A DNA stretch of 64,000 bases from JACMLC01 sp963720235 (lineage in GTDB: Bacteria > Acidobacteriota > Blastocatellia > Pyrinomonadales > Pyrinomonadaceae): positions 5,270,001 through 5,334,000 of the forward strand of contig OY970389.1 of assembly GCA_963720235.1 (NCBI GenBank), in the 5' to 3' direction. The notes under the pieces were generated by a model. The model was given only the letters and a program-made list of their open reading frames with translations, had not been told where the DNA came from and searched no databases. The translations under genes and the position numbers were made by a program. Positions 9,145-17,811 of the stretch are shown here, one piece after another; within the stretch, counting starts at the first letter, position 1, and every line of letters starts with the position of its first letter.

Positions 9145-9158
9145 ATGTTGAAGTGGCT

Positions 9159-12100
9159 TTATGGAATGTAAGCTGTCGGCACAGCTACGTCGCCGCCTGC
9201 GCCCCATGTTTGCGACCTGTGTGTGCTGTCTGCGCTTTGCAGGATGTGCCAGTTGTTAGTGGCCGGACGAAAGACTGCGACATCCGCCCTGCCATCGCCG
9301 TCGTAATCCGCAGGCACAAGAACATCGCCCGCCGCTCCCCACTGCACAGTCCCGAAATTGTTTGCTAGATTCACAGAAGCGAACCAGGTGTTAATGCCCG
9401 GACGAAAGACCGCAAGGTCTGACTTGCCATCAGCATCATAGTCCGCAACGACAGGCACATCGCCGCTCGTCCCGAATTGTTGGGCCAGAAATCCTATCGT
9501 CGAACGCAATGCATACCAGACGCTGCTGCCTGGACGATAGACTGCTATGTCAGCCTTGCCGTCGCCGTCATAATCAGCGACGACAGGCACATCGCCGCTC
9601 GCGCCGAAGATGATGGAAGACCTGCTGTTGTTAGAGCTTCGCAGGATGTACCAACCGTTGTCCGAAGGACGAAAGATTGCAAAGTCTGCTTTAGCATCCC
9701 CGTCATAGTCAGCAGCCACAGGAATGTCGCCGCTCGTACCCCACATCTGCGCCTGCATAGAGTTATCCGAACTTCGAGAGACGTACCATTCGCCGTTGCG
9801 AAAGACTGCGATGTCAGTCTTGCCATCGCCGTCATAATCCGCCGGAGCGATGCGGTCTGTGGAAAGTCCCCACGTCTGCGAGCGCAAAGAGTTATTGGAG
9901 CTTTGCAGGATATGCCAGTCGCCTGTGCCGGGACGAAAGACAGAAATATCCGCTCTGCCGTCGCCGTCAAAATCAAACGGAGTTTTGCGTGCAGAGCGAT
10001 TAACGCCCGTCACGACCAGAGCATAATCCGCATCCACCGCGGGCGTTTCGGTGTGCGCGTCCTGCACTATCTCACTGGCGATGATTTGAACCGTCCATGC
10101 TCCGGCCTCCGGGTTTTGTATATAGACATTCTCGACAGTATCAATCGTATTGGCCTCGCCGCCGGGAGTTGACCACTGTCCTGTCCCGCTCAAGCCTACA
10201 TTGCCCCAGTAGACTACGTTTGAGGGCGAGGTCACTTTCAATGTCAGGTCGTTGATGCGATGCTGCGTGGATGCCGGATTGCCGAGCGGGTCTGCATAAA
10301 CGAGCGTCGCTTTGAAGGGCGTCGTGCTGCCCGCAGGCACAATCAGCCTGTAACTCTTGCTGCTCAGATTCGTCAACAAATCGGTCTCGTTAACATAGAA
10401 CATCTTCTCGCGCATGTTATAGAGAGTTTGCAGGTCGGGCCTGCCCCAGCCCTGCCGCACGCGCGTCAAATCCGAACTGATGCCAACAGGGTTCCACTGC
10501 GTCGCGGTGTTAATCATCATCGCTTTGCTCGTCGTCATGTGCGGGCGGCTGGCAAAGACGGACGCGCCCGTCGGGTTGCCGAAGATGCCGTTGTGCCACA
10601 TCTGAAAGAAGATGCCGAAGTGGCCCGCGACAATCGGTGTTGACGCGCTCGTGCCGCTAAATTCTCCATAGGAAATATTGCTCAGGCTGTTTGGAGCGTA
10701 AATACGATCGAAGAAATGTACGAGGTCGGGTTTGACGCGGCCATCAGCCGCCGGGCCTGTGCTCAATGCGACGGTGAAGCCGTTGCATTTCCAGCAATCG
10801 TCAGACATGTCAGGCGTATTAAAGTGTAGGACGCCGCCCACCGAGATGGCATTCTTGGCCCACGCTTCCGGGCGCGAGAGATTGCTGGCAAGATTGCTCT
10901 GCGATTGCAGCACTGCGAGGTCGTTGATAAAGAGCAGGTCGTCAAATTGTGCGGAGATGGTCGAGTAAACAGTATTCTGATCGCTGCCCCAGCTATTCGA
11001 CTGGAAGACTGCTGAATAAGCTGGTTGCAACAACTCCGCCGTATGCGTATAGCGCGCTTCTCCGGTTGTCATAGGAGCTATAATGCCCTGCGCGCCGGGC
11101 AGCATGCCTCTGCCCGCGATGCTGGCTGCGCCGTCGCCGAAGGCTATGCCCGTTGTGACTGTGCCATGAAAATCAACGGGCAGAGAGCCGTGCGATATAA
11201 GCGGTCTTGCCTGAAAAGCCTGATGAGTTGTGAGCACGCCCGAATCCATAATCTCTGCGCGCACGCCCTGCCCTGTGTAGCCTAATGTGTTCTCGATAAA
11301 GTTTGTGCCACTGACACTTCTGACAATATCCATGTCCGTGCCAATGCCTCCGGTGCGGTCTATGAACAGCACTTCATTCATCTTCGCCACCGCGAGAAGT
11401 TGCTCGGCTGTCAGCGTCGCTTTCAAGATAAACCCTTGCGTGCCTGTCTCCCAGACTTTGCCTCCCATCTGTCTGATGCGTCCGGCGACTGCCTCCTGCT
11501 GTCGCGCGCCGCGCTCAAGCACCATGATGTTGTAACTCATCGCTGGCAGAGTCGAACTATCTACGCTCAATCTCTCAAGCAGAAATTCTTCGAGCCTGTA
11601 AGCCGGTTGATATTCTCCGACCCAGCGCACGAATGAGAGCGACTCAATCTCTGCGCGTGTTTGCTGGTTCATCTTCACAAGATAAGAATGATTGGCGAGA
11701 AAGTTATAAACAGTTCCGCCGCGAGACTCTATCGCTTTGCGAAACTCTTCGAGCGGCTGCACGACAAACTGCACGATATACACTGTGTCGCTTGTGTTCG
11801 CGCCCGCGCGCAGGTTTTCAGGAATCGCGGGACGCTCCCTCGCCGGGTCAAACTTGCTGTAACGAAGCAGGATGTCATAAGAAGTCTCCTGCACGCGCGC
11901 GACCGTTTGCCCGTCGAGGCTGATGGCATAGAAGTATGCCGTCCGTCCATCCGCACGTCGCTCTTCCCAGACAGCAAGCTTTGTGTGCGAGTCGGACACC
12001 TCTATCAAGCGCGCGTTTGCAATCGCGTGCGGCGTGCGATGAAACGTGCCGAGCCCGCTTGCGCTCAAAGTATATTCCTGATTGGTTTGTCGGATGACCA

Positions 12101-12206
12101 GTCCCGAAGACTGCGAAGCGGCAGAGATAAAAGGCAACGCACAGGCGACAAGCAGCATGATTAACAAGACTGCCAGCCATCCACGACGAACAGAAGTTAT
12201 AGTCAT
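9159..12206 (-). CDS. Secreted S8 (subtilisin-like) protease with C-terminal FG-GAP repeats
   Basis: 1015 residues. Signal peptide at 1-30, then a long pro-region (about 35-290) before the peptidase S8 domain. The triad is readable as Asp321 (Ile-Met-Asp-Ser-Gly), His347 (Asp-Phe-His-Gly-Thr) and Ser520 (Gly-Thr-Ser-Ala-Ser-Thr-Pro), with oxyanion Asn404 (Gln-Ser-Asn-Ser-Trp-Gly). A P-domain-like beta module follows (about 600-710). From about 715 to the end there are about seven FG-GAP/VCBS units with Asp-x-Asp-Gly-Asp-Gly-Lys/Arg-x-Asp calcium-type loops, related to those in the protein at 41159. Expected to be exported, calcium-stabilised and autoprocessed. Substrate unknown. Confidence 0.93.
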   Translation of the reverse strand: MTITSVRRGWLAVLLIMLLVACALPFISAASQSSGLVIRQTNQEYTLSASGLGTFHRTPHAIANARLIEVSDSHTKLAVWEERRADGRTAYFYAISLDGQTVARVQETSYDILLRYSKFDPARERPAIPENLRAGANTSDTVYIVQFVVQPLEEFRKAIESRGGTVYNFLANHSYLVKMNQQTRAEIESLSFVRWVGEYQPAYRLEEFLLERLSVDSSTLPAMSYNIMVLERGARQQEAVAGRIRQMGGKVWETGTQGFILKATLTAEQLLAVAKMNEVLFIDRTGGIGTDMDIVRSVSGTNFIENTLGYTGQGVRAEIMDSGVLTTHQAFQARPLISHGSLPVDFHGTVTTGIAFGDGAASIAGRGMLPGAQGIIAPMTTGEARYTHTAELLQPAYSAVFQSNSWGSDQNTVYSTISAQFDDLLFINDLAVLQSQSNLASNLSRPEAWAKNAISVGGVLHFNTPDMSDDCWKCNGFTVALSTGPAADGRVKPDLVHFFDRIYAPNSLSNISYGEFSGTSASTPIVAGHFGIFFQMWHNGIFGNPTGASVFASRPHMTTSKAMMINTATQWNPVGISSDLTRVRQGWGRPDLQTLYNMREKMFYVNETDLLTNLSSKSYRLIVPAGSTTPFKATLVYADPLGNPASTQHRINDLTLKVTSPSNVVYWGNVGLSGTGQWSTPGGEANTIDTVENVYIQNPEAGAWTVQIIASEIVQDAHTETPAVDADYALVVTGVNRSARKTPFDFDGDGRADISVFRPGTGDWHILQSSNNSLRSQTWGLSTDRIAPADYDGDGKTDIAVFRNGEWYVSRSSDNSMQAQMWGTSGDIPVAADYDGDAKADFAIFRPSDNGWYILRSSNNSRSSIIFGASGDVPVVADYDGDGKADIAVYRPGSSVWYALRSTIGFLAQQFGTSGDVPVVADYDADGKSDLAVFRPGINTWFASVNLANNFGTVQWGAAGDVLVPADYDGDGRADVAVFRPATNNWHILQSADSTHRSQTWGAGGDVAVPTAYIP

Positions 12207-12313
12207 GGGCTATTCCTTTTAGAACTTAATGAAAGGGGGTAGCGTTTGAGGGACGATAGCCTGCCGCACTTCACACAAGCAGCCTGAACATAAAACAAAA
12301 CCTCTAGCCAGTC

Positions 12314-12440
12314 AATGAATAAAGGATGAAGGCGGAATGATGAATGATGAAGTAAAGACAAAAGGCATGCTCTTTAACCTTGAAGCATTCAATCTCAAAT
12401 AGCATGCCATTCATCATTCATCATTCATCATTTATTCATT
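12314..12440. repeat. Hairpin with GATGAAT-repeat arms overlapping the argH 3' end
   Basis: Long inverted repeat between the subtilase promoter side and argH. The left arm starts CAATGAATAAAGGATGAAGG and the right arm read on the minus strand is CAATGAATAAATGATGAATG, which is the end of argH including its stop. GGCATGC/GCATGCC pairs further in. Thus the last codons of argH are part of the repeat arm. Same class as the elements at 281 and 2236. Confidence 0.83.
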
Positions 12441-13816
12441 GCCCGCCGCGCTGCGGCCAGGGCTTCGCGGACGCGCTCAGGCGATGTGCCGCCCGCCTGT
12501 GATTTCGTCGCCAGCGTCGCATCGAGCGAGAGAGCTTCATAAACATCTTCTTCAATCAGAGACGAAACCGCGCGCAACTCATCCAGCGCAAGCTCCTGCA
12601 ACTCTGCGCCGCGCTCTATGCCTTTGAGCACCAACCGCCCGACCACTTCATGCGCCTCACGAAACGGCATGCCTTTGCGCGCCAGGTAATCCGCCAGCTC
12701 AGTCGCGTTCATGTATCCAAGCCGTGCAGCCGCGCGCGCACGCTCCTCGCGCAAACGCATGTTCCCTAAAACGGTTGTCGTCACTTCAAGCGACGCGCGA
12801 ATAGTTTGCGCAGTATCAAAGACAGCTTCCTTGTCCTCCTGCATGTCCTTGTTATACGCAAGCGGTAGGCCCTTCATCACAGAGAGCAGAGCCATCGTGT
12901 GACCGAAAACGCGCCCGGCCTTGCCGCGCACAAGCTCCATCGAATCCGGGTTCTTCTTCTGCGGCATCAAACTCGACCCGGTTGCGACCGCATCACTCAA
13001 TTCTATAAAACCAAACTCCGCCGACGAATAAATAATAATATCTTCCGCCAGCCGCGAGAGATGCACCATCACGAGCGAAGCCGCCGCCGCAAACTCTATG
13101 CAGAAATCTCTGTCACTCACAGCATCAAGACTGTTACGCGCGATGCCCGCAAAGCCAAGCTCGCGCGCAACCAACTCGCGGTCTATCTTGTAAGACGTGC
13201 CAGCTAAGGCAGCCGCGCCGAGCGGCATCACATTGACGCGCCTCTGCGCCTCTCCGAGCCGCTCGCCATCGCGCCCCAACATCTCGAAATAGGCCAGACA
13301 CCAGTGCGCCCACAGAACCGGCTGCGCACGTTGCAAGTGCGTGTAACCCGGAAGCACAGCCTCGCTGTGCCGCTCCGCTAAATCAAGAAACGCTGCCTGC
13401 ACACGCCGCACAAGTTCTGATACAGCATCCATCTCATCTCGCAGCCAGAGACGAAAAGCCGTCGCCACCTGGTCGTTACGACTGCGCCCCATGTGCAGCT
13501 TGCGCCCCGTGTCGCCTATAAGCTGCACGAGCCGCGCTTCGATAAACGAATGGACATCTTCAGCAGGCAACTCGTCAAAATACCCTGCATCCGTCGCCGC
13601 ACGCTTGAGAATCGTCTCCAGCCCGTTCTTAATCAACGCGGCTTCAGACTCCGTGAGCAAGCCCGCCACGCGCAACCCCTCGCAATGGGCCACACTCGCG
13701 CGCACGTCTGCCGCAAACAACCTGCGGTCAAAACCGAATGAGCGATTAAACTCCGCAAACTTCTCGTCCACCTCTCCCGTGAACCGACCGCCCCACAAGT
13801 TTTTCGACTCGTTCAT
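12428..13816 (-). CDS. argH: Argininosuccinate lyase
   Basis: Last step of arginine synthesis: argininosuccinate to arginine and fumarate; cytoplasmic homotetramer. 462 residues with the fumarase/aspartase signature Gly-Ser-Ser-Leu-Met-Pro-Gln-Lys-Lys-Asn-Pro, the N-terminal Trp-Gly-Gly-Arg-Phe and Ser-Arg-Asn-Asp-Gln. The ATG at 13816 is preferred over that at 13828 because GGAGG lies five bases before it. Diverges from argR across a gap with ArgR-like operators, so repression by arginine is likely. Its stop codon lies inside a repeat hairpin. Confidence 0.97.
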   Translation of the reverse strand: MNESKNLWGGRFTGEVDEKFAEFNRSFGFDRRLFAADVRASVAHCEGLRVAGLLTESEAALIKNGLETILKRAATDAGYFDELPAEDVHSFIEARLVQLIGDTGRKLHMGRSRNDQVATAFRLWLRDEMDAVSELVRRVQAAFLDLAERHSEAVLPGYTHLQRAQPVLWAHWCLAYFEMLGRDGERLGEAQRRVNVMPLGAAALAGTSYKIDRELVARELGFAGIARNSLDAVSDRDFCIEFAAAASLVMVHLSRLAEDIIIYSSAEFGFIELSDAVATGSSLMPQKKNPDSMELVRGKAGRVFGHTMALLSVMKGLPLAYNKDMQEDKEAVFDTAQTIRASLEVTTTVLGNMRLREERARAAARLGYMNATELADYLARKGMPFREAHEVVGRLVLKGIERGAELQELALDELRAVSSLIEEDVYEALSLDATLATKSQAGGTSPERVREALAAARRAMNK

Positions 13817-13865
13817 CCACGCCTCCATCTCAAACTCTCAGCATTGTAGCCCAACTCTTTTGACA

Positions 13866-13926
13866 TTATGCATCCGTTTTGATATTTTATGCATCTATGC
13901 AAACATTATGCAAATAATTTGCATAA
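13866..13926. promoter_or_regulatory. Putative ArgR operators between argH and argR
   Basis: A perfect 21-bp palindrome (13906-13926) has arms TTATGCAAAT and ATTTGCATAA around a central A. TTATGCAT also occurs at 13866 and 13887, exactly 21 bp apart, and TATGCA at 13896. ArgR hexamers classically bind pairs of 18-bp boxes separated by 3 bp, a 21-bp rhythm. The array lies in the 118-bp gap between divergent argH and argR and ends eight bases before the argR ATG, so it probably gives autorepression and control of argH. Binding is inferred. Confidence 0.75.
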
Positions 13927-13934
13927 AGGTTAAG

Positions 13935-14351
13935 ATGCAGAAAGAGATTAGACAGAAAAAGATTTTGAGCCTGATTCGTGCCAAGCGCATCGGCAGGCAG
14001 GAGGAGTTGGCGACCCAGTTGGAGCGTGCGGGAGTCTTTGCGACGCAGTCTAGCGTGTCGCGCGATTTGATTGAACTCGGAATCGTCAAACAGCATGGCT
14101 TTTATACTTTGCCGCAGTCTCCGCAGGGCGCAGCCGCGCAGGGGCTTTTGAGTTTAGAGATGGCTGGAGACGTTTTGATTGTCGCAAGGTGCGAGCCGGG
14201 ACTCGCGTCCGCGCTGGCTGTCGAGATAGACCGCGCAGCTTTGCCCGAAGTCGTCGGCACAATCGCGGGCGACGACACAATCTTTATCGCCGTCACGGAG
14301 CGCAAGGCGCAACGCGCGGCTCTCAAAAAAATCTGGGAGTTGTTTGATTAA
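13935..14351 (+). CDS. argR: Arginine repressor ArgR
   Basis: 138 residues. N-terminal winged helix with the recognition-helix motif Gln-Ser-Ser-Val-Ser-Arg-Asp-Leu-Ile-Glu-Leu-Gly (38-49) and a C-terminal hexamerisation and arginine-binding domain with Gly-Thr-Ile-Ala-Gly-Asp-Asp-Thr-Ile (108-116), the key Asp pair being 113-114. The reading frame is open 444 bp further upstream through argH in antisense, but homology begins at the ATG at 13935. Six bases separate it from argG, so it heads the operon argR-argG and onwards. Represses in response to arginine by family knowledge. Confidence 0.95.
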   Translation: MQKEIRQKKILSLIRAKRIGRQEELATQLERAGVFATQSSVSRDLIELGIVKQHGFYTLPQSPQGAAAQGLLSLEMAGDVLIVARCEPGLASALAVEIDRAALPEVVGTIAGDDTIFIAVTERKAQRAALKKIWELFD

Positions 14352-14357
14352 AAGAGC

Positions 14358-15560
14358 ATGACAGAAAAGCAGATTAAAAAAATAGTTTTGGCTTATTCGG
14401 GCGGCCTTGATACGTCCGTCATGCTGCACTGGCTCAAAGAGCGTTACGGGTGCGAGGTCGTCTGTTATTGCGCGAACGTGGGGCAGGGCGAAGAGTTGGC
14501 GGGGCTCGATGTTAAGGCGCGCGAGACGGGCGCGTCAAAGCTCTATGTGGAAGATTTGCGGCAGGAGTTTGTGACGGATTATGTGTGGACTGCCGTGAAG
14601 GCGAATGCCGTTTACGAGGGCGTGTATCTACTCGGAACTTCGCTGGCGCGGCCAGTCATCGCCAGGCGGCAGATAGAGATTGCGCGTCTGGAAGGCGCGG
14701 ACGCAGTGGCACACGGCGCGACGGGCAAGGGCAACGATCAGGTCAGGTTCGAGTTGACCTATTACGCGCTTGAGCCGGAGATAAAAGTTGTCGCGCCCTG
14801 GCGCGAGTGGGAGTTTAAGGGACGCACGGATTTGATTGAATATGCAGAGCGGCACGGCATTCCTGTCACTGCGACTCATTCAAAGCCTTATTCGACAGAC
14901 CGCAACCTGATGCATGTCTCTTATGAAGGCGGCATCTTGGAAGACCCCTGGGCAGAAGCTCCTGAAGACATTTTTCAAATGACGAAATCGCCGGAGGAGG
15001 CCGCGAGCAAGGCGGAGTATGTCGAGATAGCTTTCGAGCGCGGAGTGCCAATCGCGGTTAACGGTCAACATCTGGGCGCGGTCGCGCTTCTTGAAACTCT
15101 GAATCAACTCGGAGGCAAACACGGCATCGGGCGCGTTGACCTTGTAGAGAATCGTTTTGTCGGGATGAAATCGCGCGGGGTTTATGAGACGCCGGGCGTG
15201 ACCATCTTGCAGGCGGCGCATCGCGCGCTGGAATCCATCACGCTCGATAGAGAAGTCGTGCGGCTGCGCGATTCGCTGAGCGTCAAATTTTCGGAGAGCG
15301 TCTATTACGGTTTCTGGTTCGCGCCGGAGTTTGAGTTGATGCGACGAATGATTGATGAGACGCAAGCTAATGTGACCGGAGATGTGCGGCTCAAGCTTTA
15401 TAAAGGCAACGCGATGGTCGCGGGCCGCCGCGCGCCGCGCTCACTCTACAACGAAAAGCTTGCGACATTTGAAGCGGATGATATTTACAACCAGCGTGAC
15501 GCGGAAGGCTTTATTAAGCTCAATGCGCTGCGCTTGCGTTTGCGCGGGTTGCAGAGTTGA
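14358..15560 (+). CDS. argG: Argininosuccinate synthase
   Basis: Joins citrulline and aspartate using ATP to form argininosuccinate. 400 residues, the usual bacterial type-1 length. PP-loop Ala-Tyr-Ser-Gly-Gly-Leu-Asp-Thr-Ser at 12-20, His-Gly-Ala-Thr-Gly-Lys-Gly-Asn-Asp-Gln-Val-Arg near residue 119, and the Tyr-Ser-Thr-Asp-Arg-Asn-Leu motif are all present. Cytoplasmic. Note that its substrate citrulline must be released from N-acylcitrulline if the transcarbamylase at 19398 acts on acylornithine. Confidence 0.97.
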   Translation: MTEKQIKKIVLAYSGGLDTSVMLHWLKERYGCEVVCYCANVGQGEELAGLDVKARETGASKLYVEDLRQEFVTDYVWTAVKANAVYEGVYLLGTSLARPVIARRQIEIARLEGADAVAHGATGKGNDQVRFELTYYALEPEIKVVAPWREWEFKGRTDLIEYAERHGIPVTATHSKPYSTDRNLMHVSYEGGILEDPWAEAPEDIFQMTKSPEEAASKAEYVEIAFERGVPIAVNGQHLGAVALLETLNQLGGKHGIGRVDLVENRFVGMKSRGVYETPGVTILQAAHRALESITLDREVVRLRDSLSVKFSESVYYGFWFAPEFELMRRMIDETQANVTGDVRLKLYKGNAMVAGRRAPRSLYNEKLATFEADDIYNQRDAEGFIKLNALRLRLRGLQS

Positions 15561-15563
15561 AAG

Positions 15564-15680
15564 TTTACCGCGGAGACGCGGAGACGCAGAGAGAAGAAAA
15601 GACAATAGACAAGTTGACGGAAAAGCTATTGTCTCTTTGTCCCTTTAATCTTCTCTGCGTCTCCGCGTCTCCGCGGTAAA
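15564..15680. repeat. Hairpin with GGAGACGC-repeat arms inside the arg operon
   Basis: Arms of about 32 bp (starting TTTACCGCGGAGACGC on the left, complement at the right end) are nearly perfect; the unit is an octamer GGAGACGC. A second inner stem GACAATAG/CTATTGTC is nested. It fills the argG to DUF1611-like gene gap and stops seven bases before that gene's Shine-Dalgarno sequence. It could attenuate or stabilise the operon mRNA. Confidence 0.88.
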
Positions 15681-15699
15681 AATCTTCGGAGGTTTGAAA

Positions 15700-16770
15700 A
15701 TGATGAAAAGCACGATTGTTGAATCAAACATTTCCATCAGCGTGGTCGAGGCTGACAAAATCGGCTCTGCCGTTTCGCCGCTCGGTTTGCAGAAGACTGT
15801 GGCTGTGGTTGGCGAGTGCGCGTCTGTGCGCGCGGGCGATGTGGTTGTCGTGCGCGCTTTGACGGACAGCGCGACCTATAACCAGTTGGAACTTCCGACA
15901 GGCAGACTCGCCAAGATAAATCCGGGCGATGTGCTGTTGGGCGTGCTTGGCCGCCGCCGCGCTTTGAAAGGTTTTGTCGGCGATGTGCCGCAGAGCGCGA
16001 AGGCCGGAGACAGGTTGCATCTCTTGAACATGGGCGGCGTGATGGGCCTCTGCACCGGGCATCATTCGAGTTTGAGCGATGCCATCAGCGTAGAGGTCAT
16101 TGGTCTGGCGTGTGATGAAGAGGGTCGTGTTTTGAATATCGCAGACCACGCGCTCAAGCCTTGCGAGACTCTGGGCCAGACCGCGCCGCTCGTCCTTGTC
16201 GCGGGGACGTGCATGAACAGCGGCAAGACTTACGCGGCGACGGAAATTATCAAGCGTGCGACGCGCGAAGGGCTAAAGGTCGCGGGAGCGAAGCTGTCCG
16301 GCGTCGCCTGCCTGCGCGACACGCTCAACATGGCGGATCATGGAGCTCTGGCGACGGCGAGTTTTCTTGATTGCGGTCTGCCTTCGACAGTCGGCTTGAG
16401 CGAACTTGCTCCTGTGGCGAAAGCAATCATCAAGCAGCTCAACGAGAGCGCGCCGGACTTGATTGTGATAGAGCTTGGCGACGGCATCCTTGGCGGCTAC
16501 GCTGTGGATTCCGTTTTTGATGACGAAGAGTTGCGCGCAGCGACAGCCGCGCTCGTCTTCTGCGCTTCGGATTACGTCGGCGCGTGGGGCGGCATAGAGC
16601 TCTTTCGCCGTCACGATCTTGATGTAGATTTAATCGCTGGCTCTGTCACGGATTCGCAGATGGGCGAAGATTTCATAGAGCTTGAGTTCGGCGTCCCGGC
16701 GGGCAATGCGCGAAGAGATGGCGCGAGACTTTTCGAGATAGTGAAAGGCAAGCTGGCACAGGCGGCATAA
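15700..16770 (+). CDS. DUF1611-like P-loop protein embedded in the arginine operon
   Basis: 356 residues from the ATG at 15700 (GGAGG seven bases upstream). The N-terminal half (1-155) has a beta-rich look without an obvious known motif. The C-terminal half has a P-loop Gly-Thr-Cys-Met-Asn-Ser-Gly-Lys-Thr at 169-177 and Val-Ile-Glu-Leu-Gly-Asp-Gly (256-262) as a possible Walker-B-like strand. This resembles DUF1611 C-terminal domains; as I recall, one member (DgcN) was reported as a D-glutamate N-acetyltransferase. It lies between argG and argC, with six bases to argC, so a role in arginine synthesis is likely. Candidate roles are making N-acylglutamate, or ligating or removing an acyl group. 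Its function here is not established. Confidence 0.6.
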   Translation: MMKSTIVESNISISVVEADKIGSAVSPLGLQKTVAVVGECASVRAGDVVVVRALTDSATYNQLELPTGRLAKINPGDVLLGVLGRRRALKGFVGDVPQSAKAGDRLHLLNMGGVMGLCTGHHSSLSDAISVEVIGLACDEEGRVLNIADHALKPCETLGQTAPLVLVAGTCMNSGKTYAATEIIKRATREGLKVAGAKLSGVACLRDTLNMADHGALATASFLDCGLPSTVGLSELAPVAKAIIKQLNESAPDLIVIELGDGILGGYAVDSVFDDEELRAATAALVFCASDYVGAWGGIELFRRHDLDVDLIAGSVTDSQMGEDFIELEFGVPAGNARRDGARLFEIVKGKLAQAA

Positions 16771-16776
16771 ACAGGG

Positions 16777-17811
16777 ATGGAAAAGATTCGAGTTGGCATC
16801 TTTGGTGGCTCAGGTTACGGCGGCGCGGAACTCCTGCGTCTGCTGTTGCCGCATCCTGCTGTCGAGATTGCTCTGGTCACTGCGAATGAGCACGCGGGCA
16901 AAGCTGTCGGGGAAGTGCATCGCAATCTTTACGGGTTGACGAGCCTGCGCTTTACGCGCGCGCCGGAAGATTTGGCGGAGTTGCATGAATTGGATTGTCT
17001 CTTTCTCGCGTTGCCGCACGGGCAGGCGATGGAGGTCGTGCCGCTTGTCCCGGAAAATGTCAAAGTCATTGATTTGTCCGGCGACTTTCGCCTGTGTGAT
17101 GCACAGCTTTTCCAAAAACATTACGGTTTTGAGCACACGGCGATGCAGTCGCAAACAAAATTCGTCTATGGCCTGACAGAGACGAACCGCGAGGCGATTA
17201 AAGTTGCGCGGCTCGTAGCCAATCCCGGATGCTTTGCGACAGCCACGCTGCTTGGTCTTGCGCCGCTTGTCGCGAATAATTTTTTGAGCGGGCGCATAGT
17301 GGTTGACGCCAAGACAGGCTCTTCCGGTTCGGGCGCGAAGGCCGCTGCGAACACGCATCACCCGCAACGCATGAATTCGTTTTATGCGTACAAGCCTTTC
17401 CAGCATCAGCATGTGCCGGAGATAGAGCAGGAATTGCAATCGCTTTCGGGCGACTGGACAAGCGAGCTGGTCTTTATGACTCATTCGCTTCCGGTCGCGC
17501 GCGGCATCTTCGCAACCATTTATGCGGAGACTCGGAACGAGTTGACGGAGCAATACGCACGCGCTCTCTATGCAGATTTTTATCAGGATTCATTCTTCGT
17601 CCGTCTGGTCCAGAACTCGCCGGACATCAACTGGGTCAAGACGACAAACTTCTGCGACATCAGTTTCGCAGCGCGCGGGCGACAGCTTGTAATCTTTTCC
17701 GCGATTGACAATCTGGTCAAAGGCGCAGCCGGTCAGGCTGTGCAGAATATGAATCTGATGTTCGGGTTTGATGAGACGATGGGATTGATGCTGATGGGAA
17801 CAAATCCATGA
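16777..17811 (+). CDS. argC: N-acetyl-gamma-glutamyl-phosphate reductase
   Basis: Third step of the acylated ornithine branch: NADPH-dependent reduction of N-acylglutamyl phosphate to the semialdehyde. 344 residues. Rossmann motif Gly-Gly-Ser-Gly-Tyr-Gly-Gly-Ala-Glu-Leu at 10-19 and active-site Cys152 in Asn-Pro-Gly-Cys-Phe-Ala-Thr; the His-rich Pro-Phe-Gln-His-Gln-His-Val-Pro-Glu segment carries the catalytic His. Overlaps the next gene by ATGA. Length and motifs fit the type-1 enzyme. Confidence 0.96.
   Translation: MEKIRVGIFGGSGYGGAELLRLLLPHPAVEIALVTANEHAGKAVGEVHRNLYGLTSLRFTRAPEDLAELHELDCLFLALPHGQAMEVVPLVPENVKVIDLSGDFRLCDAQLFQKHYGFEHTAMQSQTKFVYGLTETNREAIKVARLVANPGCFATATLLGLAPLVANNFLSGRIVVDAKTGSSGSGAKAAANTHHPQRMNSFYAYKPFQHQHVPEIEQELQSLSGDWTSELVFMTHSLPVARGIFATIYAETRNELTEQYARALYADFYQDSFFVRLVQNSPDINWVKTTNFCDISFAARGRQLVIFSAIDNLVKGAAGQAVQNMNLMFGFDETMGLMLMGTNP

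Noticed and set aside
13491..13934. N-terminal extension of ArgR by 148 codons
   Set aside because: It runs antisense through argH and the operator region; ArgR homology and usual length start at 13935.
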